Origin: an uncultured Clostridia bacterium
Lineage (GTDB): Bacteria; Bacillota_A; Clostridia; Oscillospirales; Oscillospiraceae
Direction of reading: 5' to 3'
DNA length: 13,956 nt
NCBI GenBank assembly: GCA_949289625.1
Contig: CASEPH010000375.1
Coordinates: forward strand, 1-13,956
Made by a program: the position numbers and the translations under genes. Shown piece by piece: positions 6,073 through 12,684 of the stretch. The notes below the pieces were generated by a model. It had not been told where the DNA came from. It did no database searches and was given only the letters and a program-made list of their open reading frames with translations. How positions within the stretch are numbered: position 1 is the first letter of the stretch; the number at the start of each line of letters is the position of its first letter.

Positions 6073-6807
6073 TTGAACTATAAAATGACGATCCAATATG
6101 ACGGCAGCCGGTATTCTGGCTGGCAGCGTCAGGGGAATACGGAGCAGACGATCCAGGCACGTTTGGAAAAGACGCTGACAGAGCTGCTGGGAGCCCCCGT
6201 GGAGATCAGCGGTTCCGGCAGAACGGACGCAGGCGTCCATGCGCTGGGGCAGGTGGCCAGCTTTCAGACGGAGTGTGCCGTGGAGAAGCTGGATACGTTT
6301 CTGATAGAATTGAACCGGAGACTGCCGGGGGACATTGCTGTGACGCGGCTGACGTCGGCCTCACCCAGATTCCATGCCCGGCTCAGCGCCAAGGAAAAAA
6401 TCTACCGCTATACCGTATGGAACAGCGAGATCCCCGATGTGTTTGCACGGCGGTATCAGTACCAGCTGCCGGAGCCCCTGGATCTTTTCGCCATGGAAGA
6501 AGGTGCGAAGCTGCTGTTGGGAACCCATGATTTTTCCGGCTTTTCTACGGGACGCACCAAAAAATCTACGGTTCGGAGCATTCGGTCTGTGGAAATCCGG
6601 CGGGAAGGGGAACGGGTCACGTTTTTGTTTCGGGGTAACGGCTTTTTGCGGAATATGGTGCGGATCATGACCGGCACCCTGCTGGAAATTGGACTTGGTC
6701 ATATGGAACCAACCTGTGTCAAGGAAATCCTGGAGAGCGGAGACCGGCAAAAGGCCGGTCCCACTGCACCGCCTCAGGGACTTTGCTTAATAGAAGTCAT
6801 TTATTGA
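6073..6807 (+). CDS. truA: tRNA pseudouridine(38-40) synthase TruA, 244 aa
   Basis: TruA converts uridines 38, 39 and 40 of the tRNA anticodon stem-loop to pseudouridine in the cytoplasm. The catalytic motif is GSGRTDAGVHA at 47-57 with D52 as nucleophile. The N-terminal YDGSRYSGWQRQ and the later FHARLSAKEKIYRY are standard TruA landmarks. Length is normal and the domain is complete. The start is a TTG at 6073: AGGTGA at 6061-6066 is spaced six bases from it and too far from the next in-frame ATG at 6085 to favour that one. Starting at TTG also keeps the usual short N-terminal extension. It is the first gene of a tight operon; the next start lies 23 bp beyond its stop. The association with peroxiredoxin and CoA-enzyme genes is probably organisational, not functional. 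Confidence 0.96.
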   Translation: MNYKMTIQYDGSRYSGWQRQGNTEQTIQARLEKTLTELLGAPVEISGSGRTDAGVHALGQVASFQTECAVEKLDTFLIELNRRLPGDIAVTRLTSASPRFHARLSAKEKIYRYTVWNSEIPDVFARRYQYQLPEPLDLFAMEEGAKLLLGTHDFSGFSTGRTKKSTVRSIRSVEIRREGERVTFLFRGNGFLRNMVRIMTGTLLEIGLGHMEPTCVKEILESGDRQKAGPTAPPQGLCLIEVIY

Positions 6808-6830
6808 ATTACAAACAGGAGGAATGCTTT

Positions 6831-7289
6831 ATGCTTAAAACTGGAGATCGTGCCCCTGCGTTTGCCCTCAGCGATCAAAACGGAACCCTAGTGCAGTCCA
6901 CAGAGCTGGCGGGAACGCCCTATGTGATCTATTTTTATCCCAAGGACTCCACCCCTGGCTGCACCAAGCAGGCCCAGGCCTATTCGGAAAATTTGGAGAA
7001 ATTTCAAGAGGCTGGTTACAGGGTTTTTGGTGTGTCTAAAGACTCCGTTGCTTCCCATAAGAAGTTTGAAGAAAAATACGGCCTGACCATTACGCTGCTC
7101 AGCGATCCGGAGCGGCAGGCCATCCAGGCCTTTGATGTATGGCAGGAGAAGAAGAACTATGGAAAGGTGTCCATGGGTGTGGTTCGTACCAGCTATGTGG
7201 TGGATGCAAGCGGTACGATTGTCGTTGCCAATCCCAATACCAAGGCTGCCACAGACTGTGAAAAGGTTATGGAGCAGCTGGGCCTATGA
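6831..7289 (+). CDS. bcp: Peroxiredoxin of the Bcp/PrxQ (AhpC-TSA) type, 152 aa
   Basis: This is a thiol peroxidase reducing hydrogen peroxide and organic peroxides with electrons from thioredoxin or a similar donor. The active-site motif FYPKDSTPGCTK at 35-46 places the peroxidatic Cys at C44. Many Bcp proteins have a resolving Cys five residues later; here that position (49) is Gln. The only other Cys is C143 near the C-terminus, so the protein is either a 1-Cys type, or uses C143 or a partner. R119 in VVRTSYVVD is the conserved active-site arginine region. The start ATG at 6831 has AGGAGG eight bases upstream; an earlier in-frame ATG at 6783 lies inside truA and lacks a site. Its stop overlaps the next start (ATGA), so the two products are made together. 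Confidence 0.93.
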   Translation: MLKTGDRAPAFALSDQNGTLVQSTELAGTPYVIYFYPKDSTPGCTKQAQAYSENLEKFQEAGYRVFGVSKDSVASHKKFEEKYGLTITLLSDPERQAIQAFDVWQEKKNYGKVSMGVVRTSYVVDASGTIVVANPNTKAATDCEKVMEQLGL

Positions 7290-7627
7290 ATATCCAGATT
7301 TTCGGGGTGGCGAAATCCGCCGATACCAGAAAGGCGGAACGGTATTTTAAGGAGCGCAGGATCAAATTTCAGTCGGTGGACATGAAGAAATACGGCATGA
7401 GCGGCGGAGAATTTGACAGTGTGCTCCGGGCTGTGGGGGGCGTGGACAAGCTGGTGGACTGGGAGGGCAAAAGCCCGGATCTGGATTTGCTGCGCTATAT
7501 GGCCAGTAATGCGGACAAAGAGGACAAGGTCTTTGAGAATCAAATGCTTATCAAAATGCCTGTGGTGCGAAATGGCAAAAAGGCTACAGTGGGCTATTGC
7601 CCGGAGATCTGGAATACCTGGGAATGA
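7286..7627 (+). CDS. ArsC/Spx-family thioredoxin-fold protein lacking the catalytic Cys, 113 aa
   Basis: The overall pattern of the ArsC/YffB/Spx family is clear: an IQIFGVAKSADTRKAERYF opening, helix 1, a KSPDLDLL segment and the cis-proline region LIKMPVV (P92). The active-site Cys normally found before DT is replaced (S11 or A12), and the usual Arg before the cis-proline is Met91. The only Cys is C105 near the end. A normal arsenate reductase or glutaredoxin-like reaction is therefore unlikely. It might act as a regulator, as Spx does on RNA polymerase, or as a structural partner. The start codon overlaps the peroxiredoxin stop by four bases, suggesting the two work together or are needed in fixed ratio. 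The length is normal and the frame is intact, so this is not obvious decay. Confidence 0.88.
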   Translation: MNIQIFGVAKSADTRKAERYFKERRIKFQSVDMKKYGMSGGEFDSVLRAVGGVDKLVDWEGKSPDLDLLRYMASNADKEDKVFENQMLIKMPVVRNGKKATVGYCPEIWNTWE

Positions 7628-7663
7628 CGTTGGGGATAAAGCCCTGCGAAGGAGGAAACAAAC

Positions 7664-8443
7664 ATGTCTGAAACTATTTTAACAGAGCAAATTGGCCGTG
7701 TGGCGGTTGTAACGCTGAATCGTCCGGAAACCCTCAACTGCTTCAATAATGAGCTGCTGGAGAACCTTGCCAGCACATTGGCGGCCTTGGACGAGGATCG
7801 GGAGCTCCGATGCGTTGTCATTACCGGAGCTGGGCGGGCCTTTTGTGCCGGTGGTGACCTCAACGTGCTCATGGACTGCGACACGCAGGAAAAAAGCGAT
7901 GAAAACATGCGGGTGGCCAATGAAGCAGTGGAGACACTGTTTCGGATGAAGACTCCCACCATTGCCATGGTCAACGGTGCTGCTGCTGGGGCCGGATTTA
8001 ATCTGGCGCTAGCGTGCGACTTGATTTTTGCTTCGGAAAAGGCCAAATTCATGCAGTCTTTTGTCAATGTGGGGATCGCCTCCGACTGTGGCGGCCACTA
8101 TCTGCTGGAAAAGGCGGTGGGACGGCATTTAGCCAAGGAACTGATGTTCACGGCACGGCCTGTTTCCGCACAGGAGGGCAAAGAATTGGGCTTTATCAAC
8201 CGGATCTGTCCTCCAGAGACCCTGCGGGAGGAAACGTTGGCTTTTGCGGCGCAGATTGCCGAAAAAGCCCCCCTGGCACTGGCTGCTTCCAAAGCGCTGC
8301 TGAACCGGGCGGAGGAATTGAGTCTGGAGGAAGTCCTGGAGGAAGAGAAGAAACAACAAGGACCGTTGCTGCTTAGCCGGGATTGCAAGGAGGGAATCTC
8401 CGCCTTCCGTGAAAAGAGAAAGGCGGAATTTACCGGTGCTTAA
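7664..8443 (+). CDS. Enoyl-CoA isomerase/hydratase family protein, PaaG-like, 259 aa
   Basis: This is a crotonase-fold enzyme acting on acyl-CoA. Oxyanion-hole segments are CAGGDL at 61-66 and GAAAGAGF at 105-112. The two glutamates that classical enoyl-CoA hydratases use are absent: the positions carry N113 and F133. Instead D141 in ASDCGGHYLL matches the catalytic Asp of the PaaG-type isomerases. The C-terminal KEGISAFREKRKAEFTG closely resembles the PaaG end. An isomerase acting on double-bond position (delta3-delta2) or a related CoA isomerase is therefore more likely than a hydratase. The start ATG has AAGGAGG eight bases upstream. The gene overlaps the next by 8 bp. No phenylacetate genes are present, so the substrate is open. 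Confidence 0.93.
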   Translation: MSETILTEQIGRVAVVTLNRPETLNCFNNELLENLASTLAALDEDRELRCVVITGAGRAFCAGGDLNVLMDCDTQEKSDENMRVANEAVETLFRMKTPTIAMVNGAAAGAGFNLALACDLIFASEKAKFMQSFVNVGIASDCGGHYLLEKAVGRHLAKELMFTARPVSAQEGKELGFINRICPPETLREETLAFAAQIAEKAPLALAASKALLNRAEELSLEEVLEEEKKQQGPLLLSRDCKEGISAFREKRKAEFTGA

Positions 8444-10058
8444 GATCCAGGGACTACGGCTTCAACCGGGGGAACCGGAATCTCATTTGACAAAAAAGGC
8501 CCAGCGGGAACTTGGCGTAGAGATCCAGGGGTTCCGGGTACTGAAGCGATCCATCGATGCCCGGAAAAAAGAGGATATCACTGTGGTTTATACCATTGCG
8601 GTGGAGGTCCCCAAGGAAGCCCAGGTCCTCAAACGCTGCAGAAGTAAGAAGGTCTCCCAATATCGGGAGGCCTCCTATGCATTTCCCTATCAGAGACTTC
8701 GACTGCCTCGGCGGCCTGTGATTATCGGCATGGGACCGGCGGGACTGTTCTGCGGTCTGATGTTGGCACGGGCCGGAGCCCGGCCAATCTTGCTGGAGCG
8801 GGGTGTGGATGTGGACCGCAGAACCGAGGATGTGGCCCGGTTCTGGGAGACGGGGATTCTCAATACTTCCAGTAATGTGCAATTTGGGGAAGGCGGTGCC
8901 GGTACCTTTTCTGATGGGAAACTGAATACCGGCGTCAACGACCCCAGAATGCAGTTTATTCTGGAGGAACTGGCAGCCCATGGCGCACCGCAGGAGATTC
9001 GGTACGAGGCCGCCCCCCATGTGGGGACAGATCATCTTAGAACAGTGGTGAAGGCTCTGCGCCAGGAACTGTTGGAACTGGGTGCGGAAGTTCGTTTTGG
9101 CCATCAGGTAACCGAAGTCCTTGCAGAGAATCATTGTCTGCGGGGATTGACTGTTCAAGGGCCGGAAGGCCGCTACGAACTGGAAACGGATACTGCGGTA
9201 CTGGCCATTGGACACAGCGCCAGAGATTCCTTTGAAATGCTGTGGAATGCGGGTGTGCCCATGCAGCCCAAGCAGTTTGCCGTGGGGGTGCGGATTGAAC
9301 ACTGCCAGCAGGATATGACAGTGCACCAGTACGGAGCAGAAATTGAGAGTTTGCCTGCGGCATCCTATAAGGTGTCCTGCCACCAGCCGGAGACGGGCAG
9401 AGGGATTTTTTCGTTCTGCGTTTGTCCTGGGGGACAGGTGGTGGCTGCTGCCTCAGAGCAGGGCAGACTTTGCACCAACGGTATGAGCTACCATGCCCGG
9501 GATGGAGAAAATATCAACGGTGGGTTGCTTGTCAGCGTAGGGCCGGAGGATTTTCCCTCAGATTATCCCTTGGCAGGTGTGGAATTTCAGAGGCAATTGG
9601 AGGAAGCAGCATTTCAATTGGGCGGTGGAGACTTCTGCGCCCCTGCGCAGACCGTGGGAGATTTTCTAGCACATCGGCCCTCCGCTGGTCCGGGAAGGGT
9701 TGTGCCCACCTATCGTCCCGGGGTCCGCTGGACAGATTTGCATCAATGTCTGCCTTCGTATATTACGCAGGCGCTGGAATATGGGATTCCCATGCTGGGG
9801 AAAAAGCTTCGGGCGTTTCAGGATCCGGATGCGGTGCTCACCGCGGTGGAAAGCCGCAGTTCCAGCCCGGTACGAATCACCAGAGATGAAACCGGTCAGA
9901 GTGCCCTCAGGGGCCTGTATCCCTGTGGAGAGGGCGCAGGCTATGCCGGCGGGATCATGTCTGCAGCAGCGGATGGAATTCGTATTGCAGAACAGATTTG
10001 CAGGAATGCGCTGCCGGAAAATGTCAAAAAAGTTACAGATAACGACAAGATCAGCTGA
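8436..10058 (+). CDS. FAD-dependent dehydrogenase of the COG2509 type, 540 aa
   Basis: This large flavoprotein belongs to a widespread uncharacterised family. An N-terminal module (about 1-90) contains the family mark KRSIDARKKEDI at 37-48. A Rossmann FAD-binding site follows, VIIGMGPAGL at 95-104 with ERG at 121-123. The middle carries SSNVQFGEGGAGTFSDGKL around 145-163, and the C-terminal FAD motif GEGAGYAGGI is at 498-507. The chosen start is GTG at 8436, with AGGCGG nine bases upstream. It gives the short N-terminus LKIQGL typical of the family and overlaps the preceding gene by 8 bp. An in-frame ATG at 8409 is possible but sits deeper in that gene. Reaction and substrate are unknown; it is probably cytoplasmic and NAD(P)H- or electron-carrier-linked by family logic. 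Confidence 0.93.
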   Translation: MLKIQGLRLQPGEPESHLTKKAQRELGVEIQGFRVLKRSIDARKKEDITVVYTIAVEVPKEAQVLKRCRSKKVSQYREASYAFPYQRLRLPRRPVIIGMGPAGLFCGLMLARAGARPILLERGVDVDRRTEDVARFWETGILNTSSNVQFGEGGAGTFSDGKLNTGVNDPRMQFILEELAAHGAPQEIRYEAAPHVGTDHLRTVVKALRQELLELGAEVRFGHQVTEVLAENHCLRGLTVQGPEGRYELETDTAVLAIGHSARDSFEMLWNAGVPMQPKQFAVGVRIEHCQQDMTVHQYGAEIESLPAASYKVSCHQPETGRGIFSFCVCPGGQVVAAASEQGRLCTNGMSYHARDGENINGGLLVSVGPEDFPSDYPLAGVEFQRQLEEAAFQLGGGDFCAPAQTVGDFLAHRPSAGPGRVVPTYRPGVRWTDLHQCLPSYITQALEYGIPMLGKKLRAFQDPDAVLTAVESRSSSPVRITRDETGQSALRGLYPCGEGAGYAGGIMSAAADGIRIAEQICRNALPENVKKVTDNDKIS

Positions 10059-10114
10059 GGATCACCAAAATATTTTGATTTTTTCATCCTGGGAGGCAGT
10101 CGAAAACCGGAGTA

Positions 10115-10124
10115 TTTTGTCGAA
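10115..10124 (+). promoter_or_regulatory. Perfect Spo0A-box match upstream of the DUF6514-like gene
   Basis: TTTTGTCGAA occurs here and contains the Spo0A consensus TTTGTCRAA without mismatch, 118 bp before the start codon of the 88-aa gene and 57 bp after the previous stop. The site is intergenic. A TATAAA at 10194-10199 could be part of a downstream promoter, but no good -35 is spaced correctly. Spo0A control is inferred from the motif alone. Confidence 0.45.
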
Positions 10125-10242
10125 CCGTGTTTGATCCATGCGAAAACAGTCAGGATTGGTCAGAATTTGCGATTTCTTTTTCTTTCCAAAGTTTATAAAA
10201 TGTGTTTCAATAGTAACACCAAGATAACGGAGGGGTTACAAA

Positions 10243-10509
10243 ATGGAACATATTTTGACGGAAATGAAAAAGGTTGCAACGGAGCAGGGCAACATGACGC
10301 TGCGTTATGAACTGCTGGCAGAGACCAAAGAGGGCATGACGCAGTACGGTGCAGCTGTCACCAACGAAAATACCGGAGAAGGGACCCGTGTTATGGAACT
10401 GACCGCAGATCGGGGACGCGCGGCGGAATTCTTCGGCCGGATTAGCCGGGGGAATGTAACGCCGATGACCATGCGGGAGGTTGCGGAGGATTTTGTAGCA
10501 GAATTTTGA
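10243..10509 (+). CDS. DUF6514-like small protein, 88 aa
   Basis: This is a small cytoplasmic protein with no membrane span, signal peptide or Cys. The pattern of an N-terminal beta-rich segment (LRYELLAETKEG, then YGAAVTNENTG), LTADRGRAAEFFGRI and the closing NVTPMTMREVAEDFV resembles the clostridial DUF6514 family as I remember it. Function is unknown. GGAGGGG at 10229-10235 stands seven bases before the ATG, so the start is secure. It is separated from the upstream operon by 184 bp containing a Spo0A box, and from nrdR by 97 bp with its own promoter. It is therefore probably a single-gene transcript. Confidence 0.8.
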   Translation: MEHILTEMKKVATEQGNMTLRYELLAETKEGMTQYGAAVTNENTGEGTRVMELTADRGRAAEFFGRISRGNVTPMTMREVAEDFVAEF

Positions 10510-10539
10510 GGAATATCCGGGGAATTCGGGAAAAAGGGG

Positions 10540-10568
10540 TGGACTTTTTTGAGAAATCCTGCTAGAAT
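10540..10568 (+). promoter_or_regulatory. Promoter of nrdR
   Basis: TGGACT at 10540-10545 and TAGAAT at 10563-10568 are 17 bp apart. TG at 10560-10561 forms an extended -10. Transcription would start near 10575, about 30 nt before the nrdR start codon. No obvious NrdR box overlaps it by eye. Confidence 0.6.
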
Positions 10569-10606
10569 GAACATACATTATGTCAACATGAGAGGCGGGA
10601 TTGCCC

Positions 10607-11062
10607 ATGAAATGCCCTTACTGCACCTATGAAGAGAGCAAGGTTGTGGATTCCAGACACTCGGAGGACGGTATGTCTATCCGACGCCGGAGAGAATGTC
10701 TCCAGTGTGGCAAGCGGTTTACCACCTATGAGACTGTGGAAAGCCTGCCCATTGTTGTGGTCAAGAAAGACGGACGCCGCCAAACCTTTGACCGGAATAA
10801 GGTTCTCAACGGTATGGTGCGGGCCTGTGAAAAGCGGCCGGTTCCCATTGCAAGTCTGGAGGCTGCGGCCAGTGAGATCGAACAAATTGTGCAGAATTCC
10901 CTGGAGCGTGAGGTCAAGAGTACGTATATCGGCGAATTGGTGATGGAGCGGCTCAAGCCCCTGGACGAGGTCAGCTATGTGCGGTTTGCCTCGGTGTACC
11001 GGCAGTTCAAAGACATCAACAGTTTTATGAACGAGCTGAATAAAATTCTTGCAGAAAAATAA
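10607..11062 (+). CDS. nrdR: Transcriptional repressor NrdR, 151 aa
   Basis: NrdR represses ribonucleotide reductase genes in response to nucleotide binding. The N-terminal zinc ribbon uses C3, C6, C31 and C34, with the characteristic RRRREC at 26-31. An ATP-cone domain covers about 49-139 and begins [17 protein letters not shown]. Length is standard. The ATG at 10607 is preferred over a TTG at 10601 because AGGCGGG at 10593-10599 lies seven bases from the ATG and only one from the TTG. Its targets (nrd genes) are not in this window. It has its own promoter and is closed by a strong terminator, so it is a single-gene unit. Confidence 0.97.
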   Translation: MKCPYCTYEESKVVDSRHSEDGMSIRRRRECLQCGKRFTTYETVESLPIVVVKKDGRRQTFDRNKVLNGMVRACEKRPVPIASLEAAASEIEQIVQNSLEREVKSTYIGELVMERLKPLDEVSYVRFASVYRQFKDINSFMNELNKILAEK

Positions 11063-11067
11063 ACGCT

Positions 11068-11097
11068 GCGGCGGCTGAGGCTTCAGCCGCCGCTTTT
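11068..11097 (+). terminator. Intrinsic terminator of nrdR
   Basis: A perfect 11-bp G/C-rich stem (11068-11078 with 11083-11093) has a 4-nt loop and is followed by TTTT. It starts five bases after the nrdR stop. The next gene begins 13 bases after the T run, so that gene has no room for a conventional promoter of its own downstream of the terminator and may depend on readthrough or on a promoter inside nrdR. Confidence 0.9.
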
Positions 11098-11110
11098 CAT
11101 GGAGGACGTT

Positions 11111-12364
11111 ATGGAAAAGTCGGTAGAGGTGATCTATCAGGACAAACGTATACTGGTGGCAATAAAACCAGCCGGTGTGCTGTCCACCAATGCCCCCGGC
11201 GGTATGCCGGAACAAATTCGGCACGTCCTGGGGGACAACCAGGCCTGTGTGCGTACCGTACATCGGCTGGATCGTGTAGTCAGCGGCCTGATGGTGTTTG
11301 CGAGGTCTGCGGCGGCAGCCTCTATTTTGTCCAGACAGATCCGGGAACATATCTTTGAAAAACGGTATTTGGCGGTGATCCATGGCATTCCCGAACAAAG
11401 CTCCGGAGCGTTTCGGGATCTGCTGCAGCGGTCAAAGAACCAGCGAATGACCTATGTGGTTTCTGAGCCTGGGAAAGATGTTCAGGAAGCCGTTCTGGAA
11501 TATCGGGTTTTGGAGTCTTTAGAAGACCTATCCCTTGTAGAAATATATCTCCGTACAGGACGGACCCATCAGATCCGAGTGCAGTTTGCCTCCCGGGGAA
11601 TGCCTCTGGTGGGGGAACGGAAATATGATAGCCGAGAAGATCCCTGCGAAATTGCCCTGTGGTCGGCCTATTTGGGCTTTTATCACCCGGAAGAGGGAAA
11701 GTGGATGGAATTTTCCAAGAATCCGCCAAATGCATATCCCTGGTCGGAATTTCAGTATTTTGGTAGCCAGGGTGAATCTGCAGGGCAGATGACAGAGGAA
11801 CTGTTGGACGTGGTGGACGACAACGGCGTTCCTACGGGACAGCGGGTGCCTCGGAGCCTGGCCCATGCAAAGGGAATTCAGCATCGTACAGCGCATCTAT
11901 GGCTGGTGCGGGAAAAAGACGGAAAGCTGGAGGTTTTGCTGCAAAAGCGCAGTCTGGAGAAGGATTCCTTTCCAGGGTGCTATGATATTTCCAGTGCCGG
12001 GCATATTCCGGCTGGAGTGGAATATGTGCCCTCGGCGCTGCGAGAACTCAAGGAGGAGCTGGGCTGTGATGCTGAACCGGAAGATCTAATCTTTTGCGGC
12101 GTCCGCAGATTTGAGGTTCAGCGTGTTTTCCATGGCAGGCCCTTTCATGATCGACAGGTCAGCCGAATCTTTCTTCTGTGGATGGACAGAGAAGCAACTG
12201 CGTTTTTCCTGCAAAAGGAGGAGGTCTCTGAGGTACGTTGGTTTAACTTGAACGAATGTTTGTATTTGGTCAGCGAAAATCAGATTCCCCATTGCATCTA
12301 TCTGGAAGAACTGCGGATGGTGGAAGAGATGGCAAAGCAGACTAGACAATTTCACAGGAACTAA
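11111..12364 (+). CDS. Fusion of RluA-family pseudouridine synthase and Nudix hydrolase, 417 aa
   Basis: Two complete enzymes lie in one frame. Residues 1-215 are an RluA/RsuA-type pseudouridine synthase with catalytic HRLD at 51-54 (D54) and the later GRTHQIRVQF at 150-159; no S4 domain is present. Residues about 228-405 form a Nudix hydrolase resembling the isopentenyl-diphosphate isomerase/YfcD group, opening LLDVVDDNG, then HRTAHLWLV. Its Nudix box is at 297-318 and keeps REL-EELG (R311, E312, E315, E316), but the usual Glu after GHIPAG is Val303. A linker of ~13 residues joins them. The ATG at 11111 has GGAGG five bases upstream; the ATG at 11099 lacks a site. An internal ATG at 11789 precedes the Nudix part, so a separate product is conceivable. 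Substrates (rRNA or tRNA uridine; a nucleoside diphosphate derivative) are not determined. Confidence 0.92.
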   Translation: MEKSVEVIYQDKRILVAIKPAGVLSTNAPGGMPEQIRHVLGDNQACVRTVHRLDRVVSGLMVFARSAAAASILSRQIREHIFEKRYLAVIHGIPEQSSGAFRDLLQRSKNQRMTYVVSEPGKDVQEAVLEYRVLESLEDLSLVEIYLRTGRTHQIRVQFASRGMPLVGERKYDSREDPCEIALWSAYLGFYHPEEGKWMEFSKNPPNAYPWSEFQYFGSQGESAGQMTEELLDVVDDNGVPTGQRVPRSLAHAKGIQHRTAHLWLVREKDGKLEVLLQKRSLEKDSFPGCYDISSAGHIPAGVEYVPSALRELKEELGCDAEPEDLIFCGVRRFEVQRVFHGRPFHDRQVSRIFLLWMDREATAFFLQKEEVSEVRWFNLNECLYLVSENQIPHCIYLEELRMVEEMAKQTRQFHRN

Positions 12365-12424
12365 CAAGTTGTAACAAAGATGGAGATAAACTGAATGTTT
12401 TTTCCTTTCTATGGAAAAGAGAAC

Positions 12425-12434
12425 TTTTGTCGAA
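12425..12434 (+). promoter_or_regulatory. Second perfect Spo0A-box match
   Basis: TTTTGTCGAA, identical to the site at 10115-10124, lies 61 bp after the stop of the pseudouridine synthase-Nudix gene. No plus-strand gene follows for about 700 bp. The site could therefore be fortuitous, or control an unannotated RNA in the following 190 bp. Confidence 0.35.
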
Positions 12435-12624
12435 TGCAAGAGGCTCGTGAACGCCGATATGGGAAACTGTAGCGGAACTTTGCGGCCGTGTGTTCAATTG
12501 CTTGGTACTCTGAAAGAAATAGAAACAGCTTGTAGCCAGTATTATTGTGTTTTTGGCTCTGCGGACTTTTCTGGAAATTAGAGCTTGGACATTATGTTCT
12601 TCCGGCTCTTAATTCAGGTTAAGC

Positions 12625-12662
12625 GGATCCCCCACTTCGAAACAATCAGAAGTGGGGGATCC
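12625..12662. terminator. Long perfect hairpin, probable terminator-like structure
   Basis: Arms at 12625-12638 and 12649-12662 form an uninterrupted 14-bp stem with a 10-nt loop. It lies 22 bp beyond the stop of the minus-strand TIGR04076-like gene, where its terminator would be expected. Neither strand has a U-tract after the stem (GCTTAACC on the minus strand, ATTTAGTAA on the plus), so it is not a classic intrinsic terminator. It may be a Rho-type, processing or repeat-element hairpin. Confidence 0.5.
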
Positions 12663-12684
12663 ATTTAGTAATGCGGGCAAAAAA

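Larger units (their letters stand above)
12365..12684. other. About 320 bp without a convincing gene
   Basis: No reading frame here has both a start with a ribosome binding site and a recognisable product. Seen in it are a weak hairpin (TTTTCC...GGAAAA near 12397-12415) after the fusion gene, a perfect Spo0A-box match at 12425-12434, and a long perfect hairpin at 12625-12662. The 12-codon ATG frame at 12434 has no ribosome binding site. The base composition is more A/T-rich than the flanking genes. It may hold a small RNA, but I cannot fit it to a known family. Confidence 0.4.

Noticed and set aside
6743..6762. Short G/C inverted repeat near the end of truA
   Set aside because: It lies within the conserved coding frame, has no U-tract, and the operon continues past it.
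8454..9383. A 309-codon minus-strand frame inside the flavoprotein gene
   Set aside because: It is the shadow of a G/C-rich gene with clear FAD motifs on the plus strand; the translation shows no family features.
12086..12439. A 117-codon minus-strand frame across the end of the Nudix domain
   Set aside because: It is antisense to a well-supported enzyme domain, has no recognisable product and no ribosome binding site.
12434..12472. Twelve-codon ATG frame directly after the second Spo0A box
   Set aside because: No ribosome binding site and far too short to judge; treated as chance.
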